64,000 bases of DNA from Anisakis pegreffii. Taxonomy: Eukaryota; Nematoda; Chromadorea; Rhabditida; Anisakidae. Under the pieces are notes generated by a model, which was not told the DNA's origin, made no database searches, and worked only from the letters and a program-made list of their open reading frames with translations. The stretch covers positions 1 through 64,000 of the forward strand of contig JAPYMA010001588.1 of the NCBI GenBank assembly GCA_035041965.1, written 5' to 3'. Made by a program: the position numbers and the translations under genes. Below, piece after piece: positions 49,780 through 64,000 of this stretch (positions are counted from its first letter, which is position 1; each line of letters opens with the position of its first letter).

Positions 49780-52700
49780 TCATAACTGCATTTTATCTAA
49801 AGCATGTTTGTATGCTCCGTAGAAGAAAATTGCTGAAGTTGAGATCATCATCAAATTGATCATTGCAACAGTACCCATTCCTAACGATGACATGCAAATA
49901 TCGTCCTGCAAATTTATTTCAGAGCAATTCCCACCAGAGATTATCTTTGTCTTTGAACTATGGCACTGTGAATGATTTCATAAACAATTTTGGTTTAGCC
50001 AATGCTATAAAGCTGAATACAGTCATAAAACGTTTGCTTCCTCGCTTTCACCTCTAAATTTTGGACGTCTAAATGATGATCAATTCCTTCCTCTTTAATA
50101 CCGATGACCATGTCAGAAATTTCACGCTCGCTAAAACATACATTGCAAATGCAATTATTTTGTTATTGGTGAGAAGGAATAACTTCAGTCTTAGATTCGC
50201 ATAAATTTGTCTGATTTCATGAGAATTCAACTTACCAAGTAAAGATCAAAATTATTCCTCAACCAACTTATCCGTTCTATTTGCTCCTTCGTTATAACGA
50301 ACGATTTCTCCAGCTCAAAACTGCCTGCAAAATTTTATGTCTTTGTCAATTCGATTTTTTAAAAGATTCAATCACATAAGGAAACTGATGCCAATCACAA
50401 TCTTAATTTATACGTACAGGTGCCGTCGAGCAGCAAAGTGATTAATTTGAGTAGCTTCCACAAACAAAAGTGTTCTTTTTCCCTGAGAATTCGGGCTACA
50501 GCCTTTTTTTCTCCTCAGCATCAGCTCTTTATTGTTAGAAAAATGTAATGAACTCCTGCTCCGATATATTGGAAACGAGCAAGTCAGTGTAGAACTTGAG
50601 TTTTCGAACAAAATCATTGCAGAGTACGATAATATAACGGAGCAGGAAGTGATAACACAAACTATTGTTGCTAAGTTGATTCAGGTTCTTCAGCTCATCG
50701 CTGCTATATCCATTCAGTCGTTCTGAATTTGAATGCTCATCGAGCGTTCTCTCGGACCGCCTTCTTCGTGCTGGATCTGCACACGTTGGAACCTGTAAAT
50801 GAAAATCACCAAGTGTTTATTTCTACAATAAATTGTTAGTGTCAGTTTGGCTCAGGGTTAAGGTTAGGCTGAGGTTGATGCTTATTGTTAGTCTCAGACT
50901 AAGGTATGTGCTTAGGTTGAGGCTAAAGTTTGTCTCTGGCTGCGGCGGAACCTCTGATAAGGAGAGGGTTGTGTATAGCATTTATTCTGATCACGAGGCA
51001 AATGGTCGGAAACAGTTATCCGAGGAGCTGGTGTTCCCGGGGGCATTTGTCCAGGATTAGTTACACGGGGGCAGCTGTTCCGAAGATGTCGTTGTTTCTG
51101 CTTGTCCAACATATATCCAATTAGGTATACTAGCAATCAAATTGCGTGAGGAATAAATTTTGTGCTCATGATCAGTTGAAATGTAGAATAATCAGATAAT
51201 CTGCTGCATAAAAATTCAATAACTAACCTCACAAAACTCTTGATCAGGTTCTTTAATAGTCAGCGTAATTTGGCAGTCGAAGAACATGCTCTGTCGATCG
51301 GCATACTTATAAACATGTGCTTCTTTACCCACCATCAAATCTGATACATACTCCAAATTTTGCAATAAGTGCTTGTCCCTCGCACATCTTAAAGAATATT
51401 CTCTTCAAACACCACTCCATTAACTTTCAGTTTTTCTCAAATCGAAATAAAGCTCGCAGTTTGAATATGCAATAATGAAGTGTCACTCCCAAGACAGACA
51501 TTATTTCAATTTTTGTAAGATTTCATATGCATTTGCAGATAGATGATTGAGAACAAACCCATTTTCATCAATCAGTTGCACACGATCACCATTTCCATCA
51601 TCCACATAACAACTATGAACGGTCATGCAGAACTGATTCTCGGTTGAAGTCTCGCATGACCATTTGTGATAAACCTGAATATGAATTCATTTGAGTGCTA
51701 CAAAAATTATTTCGTTAACATTCCACTTACCATTTGACCTATAGCTGCATAGAAGATTGGTGGACCAGTTGGTGAACCGTCTAGAACCTCATATCGACAA
51801 ACCGGCATTGGTACTTGCTCGGTTCGCAACAATGGAGGACTCATTCTGAAATTTTCGATGAGGTCAGTGAATCAAGTTTACGCTCACAAAGTGTACTGGA
51901 CAGTTGATTGTGTTCATTCAAACAAATGTGACTGTTAATCTATGATAAAAGCGACCGTATCAGTGAGGAACTGACAACGAAGAGAATAGATTGTCACAGA
52001 GGGATATCTTTTTCGTTTCAAAAATTTTCCACCTATTACCAATTGAAGAGCGAATTCAAGCAGATTAACCAGTGTGCTAGAACAATATCTACTGATCGAT
52101 AGTGCTCATTTCCAGGTTTGAATTAATTCAGTAGGGAAGAAGATCAACTATCTAGTAAATTGTTGTCCTGAAGCAGGAAAGGACAGCTCATAACTGCTAT
52201 AGATTCAAATACAACAAAAATGATGGAGAATGTGGATAATTCGCGTACGCCTAAGAACGAAAACAATTTGAATTGAAGAAATCAATGAAATAAACACACA
52301 AATATACTCACTTCACTTGAATTTCCTTTTCCAAAATTTTCTCCATTTCCATATAAAAGCACTGAACGACATAAACACGATCGATTTTGGTGAGAAATTC
52401 AGGATGAAACGCAACAATCAACGAGACAACAATGAAGATTCCCCGAGGGTCGTCCTGATTTGAAATAATATTTCGTATTAAACATATCAAAGCTTCATCA
52501 ATCCGACCAAACCTATTAAAACAATTTCTACTATCTTAATGCTATCATAAGTTCTGAAATGCTTAACTGGGACCTGAGTGTAATAAGAAGTAGCCGACAG
52601 CCAAATTTTAGCTCGTCATTTTGTTCAGCTTCTGTCATAAATACGCGTTGAATAACGACGTTGTTCCGCATGAACAAACTTGCTTATGAATTTAACACCA

Positions 52701-54058
52701 AGTAATTTACTGTCCAGCAGATGTATTTTTTAACGAACAGAAAGTAGTCAGCATACAAAGGCAAAAAAACTTTTTTTAACTACTGAGATATAGTCCGCTA
52801 AATGCAATTAAGTATACATATTGGCATTTTCAGTCTTTTCGACAAGATTAGATCGCATACACGTAAAAACTTATAGTAGCAAATTGAACGTATAAAACAG
52901 GAGTGGTGTACCCAAGAAAGGGTGAGGGAGAGGGCACACAGAGCGTACGCCAGCCCCGCCTCCCTCCGTTGGAAGATGGAAGAAAGAGAAAAATAAGAGG
53001 AAAAAAGAAAAGGAAGTAGAACGAAGAAAAAAAAGTTAATGCTCACGTAATTTTTTTGACCAAACCATTTTGTAGCCCTTGCTCCCACCCCGAAAAAAGA
53101 AAGCATTTTGAAATGCCAGACTGTCTATGTGGACGATAGATGCTTATCAAAATTTGTGGTCTGTGCTGATACTTTTGAAAAGAACTTTATCTCATCAATA
53201 TGATCTGAGTGCACAAATAACTGACTATCAGATTATGTGATTATTTGTGGCGCAGAATTACTTGCACTCGTTCAAAATGGAAACTTTGGCTGAAATTGCT
53301 TACAGATCTCCTCCTTTCAACACCACATCCTTTGAAAGCAAGCTTTAACGAGGCATTTCTTCCTCTTCCACTGACATCTTCTACCGGTGTTGAACGACAT
53401 TCTGGTTCAGTTAAGTGATCTTCAACAAAAACAAGACCTTTGAATGTGTTCCGTGTATCGAAGCGTACCTTAAAATTGTGTTTAGTTTAAACGTTACTTT
53501 ATCTACTATATTCAGTGATGTATGATTCGTAATACTTTTTCCATGCAGTTGTTCAAGGTTGATTAGCAGAAGTTAAGAATAATCACATTTTGGTTGACAT
53601 TATTACTTAGTTTAGTTGATATTATTTTTACGGAATCGGAAAGTATCTCCACCAAGTCTTCAGTTTGTGGTACAGAGAGAAACGGGGGAGGGAGCGACGG
53701 AACATTGCTTTCATGAAAGCGATTTCCAGTAGCAGTACACCGCGTTGTGGGTAGTCTTTGTTCGATTAACTCGGGTGAATACTGACAGCAACAGTGCCCG
53801 TATCCAACCTTGGCTAGATATATGAATTCAGTCCGAATAAATGATGCTTCATTGTGTTGTATGCGCCAAGCAATCAAGTCTCGCAGTATTGAATTACGTT
53901 CTCATAAAGCAGAAATATTTTTGAAAAAAATTCAAAGTTTGTTGTGTGAAGAATTTATGCTAAGCTTGAAATGATAGTTGAACCTCAATGTAATTGTCTC
54001 CGCAATCGACATAAGGATCTCCAAGGATACCGTTGTCAACCAGAGCCGATGCCACAAT
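49780..54058 (-). CDS. Cuticlin-like zona pellucida (ZP) domain protein
   Basis: Exons 54058-53984, 53468-53304, 52454-52312, 51845-51731, 51674-51559, 51387-51228, 50792-50663, 50324-50236, 50126-50052 and 49905-49780 join in phase, about 395 aa. The start opens [10 protein letters not shown] and [14 protein letters not shown]. The ZP core reads [69 protein letters not shown] and [13 protein letters not shown], matching nematode cuticlins closely. A furin-type RRRR site follows the ZP module. The last exon encodes a membrane anchor ([16 protein letters not shown]) and a short tail. Cuticlins are cleaved at the furin site and polymerise in the cuticle, often in alae or lumen linings. The signal-peptide exon lies upstream of 54058 and was not identified. 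Intron 50793-51227 has degenerate telomere-like repeats. Confidence 0.93.
50845..50940. repeat. Degenerate GGTTNAGGCT-type repeat with an exact TTAGGC unit
   Basis: A run of short related units (GGGTTA, AGGTTAGGCT, GAGGTTGA, TTAGGTTGAGGCT) lies in a cuticlin intron. TTAGGC at 50864-50869 is the nematode telomere hexamer, but the array is too irregular to be a telomere. Confidence 0.55.
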
Positions 54059-57000
54059 CTACAATGAGAATGCCTTACGATTTGAATTACGAACGATTCC
54101 CTTAACAGATGATATCAATATATGATATTTTATGCGACGACAGGATCTCTTTGGGTATTGTCCTCATCAATGAGTTTGCAAATAATCGCCGTACTGTATT
54201 GCAATTATCGATATCAGTAGTGTGCAATGCAAAGCATTTGAGGGAAAATTTTTTGATTATTGTTGAAATAATTGATTTAATAAAGTTCATGTCAATTAGA
54301 AATCGTTATTTGAAATGACCGAGATCTATGGAAAGAGATTAGAATAAAGGTCGACAGTCATTGTATCATTTCTTTTATCTGCCCTTGAAATCGAATGTGC
54401 GCACACACAAACAAACAGATTGAATGTGAACGCAACGTTCACAATTCGGCGTTTCCTTCTGGGTGGAACACAGCAAAACACAGCGGACGTGTATGTTCAA
54501 AAGGCATTTAGGTCATTGGATCTGATCCGTTCCATTTAATCTATTTTGTTTCATCAATTTACACACATTTTCATCTTAAACATGTTAATCAATTCGCGTT
54601 TTCCAGCTGTTGGTTTGTTCATTATTTATCAAAACAAACTTAATTCATTAAACAGAAACATTCTCATTAAACTATTCGCTCTGTTAGCCCGTTTAATTTT
54701 TCCATATGTGTGCATTGTAAACGCCATACAATACTAAATTACACACATGCTTTTTCATGCGTCTGAATTGGTGATCATGAAATATAACTGCAAAAAGGCA
54801 GGCTGGGTTCTCATAAAACACATGCTGATATCTCAGGAATGTTTTGAAGAATCGTTCAGTATGGAATAATGCAGTGACAAGTCTATTTGCACAATACCCA
54901 TCAGACTGCTCGTAAAAAAGGGAAATGATATAAAAATGATAAGGATATTCACTGAACTGTTAATGTTGCCACTATAATAATAAGATGATTCGAAATCATC
55001 TCAACCAACTGATCTTCGTAGAAACCCTCGAAACGTCTGCAAGCATACAAAAATAATTAGCCTTTCCGGTGAGCCTTTCGATTTTATGCGTTCACTTGCG
55101 ATATCATTATATTGAGGTGAACATTTGTGCAAAATGAATCAAAATTCTGATGCCATATACTTACACATATTATATAACTGATTGGATAAGCAATGAAATG
55201 AAATCGAAATAAAACTTCAAAAGGTTTATTTGTTTTCAGTGAAATACTCTCCGATTGATTCTCGCTTCAACGAAAAATTATTTTCTCATTTGCACTTCCA
55301 ACGCATTTTCTTTCCAGCCGATTAAGAAATGGAATTTGAACAGAATTGCAGATAATCATTTCATCGGGTAATTTTGAAAATATTTTCGGTTTTAATTTGC
55401 TTCGTCAGACTGTCTCGTCGACTGAACAGTTTCTCAATCATTCGGAAATGAAGTTTAAAAAAGTCAGTTTATCGCTAAAATTTTCATTTAATCGAAAGAA
55501 AATGAATTGCAATTTTTGATGAAACCACTGAAAAATGTATCAGTAAGGCACATAACAATAAAAAAATTGCACATATGAGTTGAATAATTAAACTTGTAAA
55601 TGGCTCATTCTACTTTAATTATAATGCTCTAGGTGGGTGCTTATGAAGAGAAATATGAGCAAAGATTAAAGGGCAAATCAATTTCTGACATTAGTTCTAG
55701 AACAAAATTAAATAATTAACAGCTCATGTTCTTCTACGAGGATGCAGCATTACCGCTCAAGTGTACAGCGCCGTAATGATATTCACATCGTCCTAATGTC
55801 TCATCCCGGAAGCAAAGAGGACATCAGAAAGACGAACAAGTTGATATATACGATTCAGAAATTTGGCACTTGGAGCAACAATTATTAAAAAAAAACGGCA
55901 AAGTAAAAAGGAATCCCATGAAAAAATTCAATAACTTTTGTCGACATCGAACTGTTAGTAACGTTGTTTTGACTGAACTATTTTTAACTAATGCAAAAAC
56001 TTTAAATTCATCTATGTGAACGGCTTCAAACTCTTAGGCTTTCTCCATCTTTTGTGCACCAAAAAACAAGAATACACTTCTTCAGCGAACATAACAATAT
56101 ATAAAGCTGACATGAGCTTGGTGAACCAGTTGATCTATTGCAATATTCGACGATTACACAATACTCAGATATTGCTAGGGATCAGTACCGTTTTATTGTC
56201 ATGAAAATTAAACTTGATATTTTAGCCGGCAGAAAATAACATATGAGGGAACTTTTGTATAACACAGCGCATAATATAATGTACATCTTTTTTATAAGCT
56301 GTTCTAATGTCCAAACGGCGATTTTAACATCAATCAGGAAAAACACATTTTCTCTGAAATCATGTGAGCTAAGTAACGTCACGTTTTGACAGATTTTGGT
56401 CTTCTCTTGTAATTATTTGACGTGATATCAGATCTTGAAACTGCAGAAATTGTTCATTCCGAGTGATTTTCAGCAACAGATGCCTAATTTGCAACTGCTT
56501 ATCATTTTCGTGTGATCTATTTTGATAGAATTGTCGAAATAATTAATTGAATGAGTCGTCAATAATAAGATACTTATGAATATAAAATTCAGAAAAGTTG
56601 AAAGAACAATTCTAGAAGTCGTGGTTCGAATATAGAACAATGAGGGGATGTGATCGAAATGGAATAAATTCCACCGAAATGAGCAATTGAAAATAGCTGT
56701 CTATTGCGAAGAACAGTGTACGAACAAAAACATCACAGATCGCATCTAAGGGACCGCCTTGAACGAAATGCAAATCGTACATACTCCATTATGGCTCAGC
56801 GAACCTCATCCATCGTTCTCCTGTTTTTCCTCATTCATCGTCATCTCAATGTTTTTGTTGAAAACATGTTCGAATGGATATCATATTTTGCGATCAATCG
56901 AATGCATTGTTGTACACTTAATCGTATTTAAACAAGCAGCATGAATGGATCAGAACAAAATAAATGCACAAATTAGCATAATTAGATAAGGAATGTTCGA

Positions 57001-59655
57001 CTGCAAGAGAATCAAATAATAATCTCCATCTGAAGAATTTCATGAGTTTCTGCGACCTATCCAAATTAGTGATTGTATTTTCATCTATCTCGCGACAGCG
57101 AACTGAACCATCCGTAACGGATATGAAATAATAGTTTGAATATTTGAAGACTCGTGAACACGATAGCAAAAGTTTTAAAGTATTGGTGACTCACGACAAA
57201 CATGTTTTCGAACAACGAACAACGTCGATCATTTCAAATTGTCTGTGGTTGCAAAGCAACGACAAACAACGGATAAGTTAGATCCTCAATACCTATATTG
57301 ATGGAAGGTTGCTGTGTCAAAGATTTCTAGAACGGTTTCTTCGCTGCTTTCATGCGTTACTCACTTTTAAAAAGGAGCATATGTTGCAATAGAAGGTGAA
57401 ATAAAATTATCAACTGCAACAGTAACTGCTCTTAAACTTTTGCTGCGAAACTGATCCAAGCTGGAAGGCTGATCCAAGCAATGAAGCTTTTCAAAGTATA
57501 CTATGGATCTAATACTGATAAGAATAAATATCGTCGAGAACAAATGATAATCCCCTGGAAAGAGGATAATCGACGAGAACAAATATCTGACTGATGAATC
57601 CTTAGGTGATGCTACCACCAATTGCGTGGTAATGCAGATCGTATATATGATGGAAACCTGGCGATTTTGAATGTCGACTGAACGTGACGACAAAACGAAA
57701 CCCAGTCAAATACCAAATAGTGCTGCTGAGATGATGCGTGAGTGCAGTTCGATGAATATTGTGCACATTGAGATGATGTTGACAGGGAAAGCGAGTTTTA
57801 AATGGGAAACGAAATCGAAAGTGAACAAATCGAGAGTTTTCAACCAATCCAACTTGCACTGCCGACGGCGGTTCTGCCGAAAAACAGCTGAATACGAATC
57901 AACATTGAGCACTATGCTACCGTAAACAATCAGTCCATTCAACTCAGCATGCACAACCAATCTATTACCCAATGTTCAAACAATCACAATTGACCATTGA
58001 ATAATCACGTTATTATATCACTGTTTATGCATATATACAAATGAATGAATATGAGGCAGCACGTATACAAAAGTAAAACAATTTCGGCGACTGAGAAAAA
58101 TGTTTACTGGTGTTTGCTGACAGTCGTTTCTTGAGATTGTTTCGTGCTCGTCAATTCTATGCAAACCTCTGGCTTCGAGATTAAATTGCGTCAGCTACTT
58201 ATGTGCTCATACCTTGAGCTTTGCTTCCGACTAGATTCATTAACATTCATTCCTTCAGCTTTTAAGCTATCACACTCATCAAATCAGTGTTCATAGTTAG
58301 TAGGAAGTGAATCTTTCCTCTAGTTGATATTTCCTATTGAAATACAACCTGTTCGCGAAATGGTTCACTGACTGGTAACTGACCTTGCAACACCCAACCG
58401 ACTTTTTAACGTCAACAGATCTTTTTTTATTTGTTTGACTGTTATCGCAGCTAAATTTGGTATATAATGGAAACGCACTTGATTCGATTTTATCCTTTGT
58501 TCAATTGCGGTGACATTCATAACGGTCAAACGCATTCGTATTAGATCTTATTGAATCACCACTATTCCTTTGTTGATACTGCTGTTTTATTTGGCGATAA
58601 ATTAAAAACACGACACATCAGTGCACGATGATTAAATTTCTGGATTTGATGGTATTGAAACGATTTTGATTCTTATTCCAATGTGACATTGTAGTTAAGA
58701 TTCGATTGATTTATTCCATTGATATTTAATTTGATGAAATATACACGACAACAAAAGAAGCAAAAAAAAACCAAATGGGAACGAACGAGAGAACGATTCA
58801 TTCTTTTCTTTTCTGCCATACAGAACAAATAACAGACCGATTCGTTTTTTTTTACCAAGCACAAATGCCCTAAGGGGGTAGGATATATACAATGAGTGGT
58901 GTATATTTATTATCCATGTTAATTTATACAGGTACATTCAATTATATGCATTCACTGGAGAGAGGCTTCAGAAATCGAAAAGCTCAAAAATGAACGAAGA
59001 GACGAACATCAAATTCATTAGACTGTAGATGCCGATAATTTCTTATTGTATTATGTAGTGATAAAATGATGGAAATGCATACCACAGGAGCAATGTTGGA
59101 AAATGCATATTTGTTGAATGGAGTGAGTTCATTAAAGCAAGATTCATTGCAACAAGAGAGTGTATCATTCAACAGCCAAGTTCGTCAGGTGAATTTTGCA
59201 CAGTTGGTAGATTAAAACCGTGCATGAACAAAACTTTGAATAGGTAGAAATGAAGATAACAACAGTGTGATGAGGAAAGTTGAGCGGAATGCTTTAATAT
59301 TGCACAACAACATTTTAAATGTTGTCCATATGACGCAAATGGAAATTTCGAAATCCGTTAAAGTCATTGTAGGAGAGTGCGGTCACTGGGAACGCTTCAA
59401 AATATTCACAGAAACATACGCTTCTGCCACATTTCGAACGACGTATTGTTATTGAGTGGAATGAATGGGAAAAGACTGTACTCCACATTGAAAATTCGTT
59501 TCGTGAACACTGCACTAACAGTTTTCCATAAAGCAACCCGAAGTTTGTAGAACATACATATATGGTAGTAAAATAGATCTTTCGTGAACAAAAATGGCAA
59601 GCGAGAGGTTGAGTGATTAAAGACGCGTAGTAGATTGATACCTAACTGAATCAAA
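54059..59655. other. Long intergenic region, no supported gene
   Basis: Should contain the first exon of the cuticlin-like gene and the 3' UTR of the MAGI gene. Short frames occur (for example at 57.6-57.97 kb on the minus strand), but none has a motif together with consistent splice signals. Confidence 0.45.
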
Positions 59656-63373
<3,718 letters not shown>

Positions 63374-64000
63374 CTAGAAATGAAACTATCACGAAAAATC
63401 TAATGATATCTGGAATAAATTCAGAATCTGGATATGAGCACAACTTTCTTTGATGTAGAGGCAGTGTGCATGCGCTTTCAACGGAATATAATGATGCAAC
63501 CAGGTAATAATTTCCAGATGAATTCATCTATAATGGCGAGTGCATAAAACGACTACGAAGCGATGGGGAATATCAGCGATTGTGATGGTAACAATCAAAA
63601 TTAAAAGGTAATTTCTCAAAAACAAAAGTCAATTGTTATTACCCTAAAGCAAAGCAGAAGACGCATGCTTGCAAGAGCACTAGAGAAAGTACTAACACAA
63701 CAACTAGAAAAATCGGTTAAGAGAATAAATTTATTATTAATATTATTATTATTGGCACTGAATAGGAACAGTAGTAGAAAACGTCAAATGGACTAAGCAG
63801 TAAACGCGCAATAATCCACATACGTTAATGGGCATTCAAATTGCTTCAGGACACTTCGTTATTATATTTAAGGTAGAGAAGCAAACAGAGAGGTAAATCA
63901 CATATGCTAATAAAAGAGGATGGATATCGTACACTCAACTAACTTATTTTGCTGTGATTGTGAATGCGAATAAACGAATGAATACATAATGAACATTCAT
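63374..64000 (-). other. Intron of the MAGI gene
   Basis: A CTAG acceptor abuts the exon at 63373, and no further exon is visible up to the window end. The stretch contains an ATT/AAT triplet run near 63730-63755. Confidence 0.5.

Noticed and set aside
50833..51060. 75-codon Arg/Leu-rich frame and overlapping frames
   Set aside because: They translate the degenerate GGTTNAGGCT repeat and adjoining intron of the cuticlin-like gene on the opposite strand.

Overview
This window looks like nuclear DNA of a nematode, AT-rich with roughly 35-40 % GC. The genes are split by many mostly short introns with GT donors and TTTTCAG-like acceptors. One gene is a cuticlin-type ZP-domain protein, a nematode cuticle family. 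The others belong to conserved animal families: CLPTM1, M13 neprilysin, MAM-domain proteins and a MAGI-type PDZ scaffold. I could not fix the species. All gene models come from manual splicing, with reading phase checked at every junction. Lengths and residue positions are therefore estimates.

Layout. (1) 1-13265 is one near-perfect inverted repeat, two arms of about 6.63 kb meeting at a 3-nt spacer (6632-6634). It is either a very recent fold-back duplication or an assembly artefact. Each arm carries at least one convincing terminal coding exon, so everything there appears twice in opposite orientation. (2) 13.4-18 kb, plus strand: the last exon of a possible peptide precursor, a small secreted protein, and a single-pass membrane protein with a Ser/Asn-rich tail; two hAT-like non-autonomous elements sit in introns. 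(3) 20.7-25.7 kb, plus strand: a CLPTM1 orthologue in 13 exons, with two more short terminal-inverted-repeat elements in introns and one apparent 1-bp frameshift. (4) 28.0-36.6 kb, minus strand: an M13 (neprilysin) metallopeptidase, convergent with CLPTM1, with intact HEFTH and ENIAD motifs. (5) 39.1-48.0 kb, minus strand: two neighbouring MAM-domain genes, the longer one with a signal peptide and a long disordered C-terminus. (6) 49.8-54.1 kb, minus strand: a cuticlin-like ZP protein with furin site and C-terminal membrane anchor. (7) 59.7 kb to at least 63.4 kb, minus strand: the C-terminal three PDZ domains of a MAGI scaffold whose 5' part lies beyond the window.

From 28 kb on, every confident gene is on the minus strand. 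Four of the five encode predicted secreted or surface proteins of extracellular type (peptidase, two MAM proteins, cuticlin); MAGI is an intracellular junction scaffold. Nothing in the sequence shows that they work as one pathway. Two features recur: short hAT-type elements inside introns, one directly beside a splice acceptor, and apparent single-base homopolymer frameshifts in otherwise intact genes, which point to assembly error rather than gene death.
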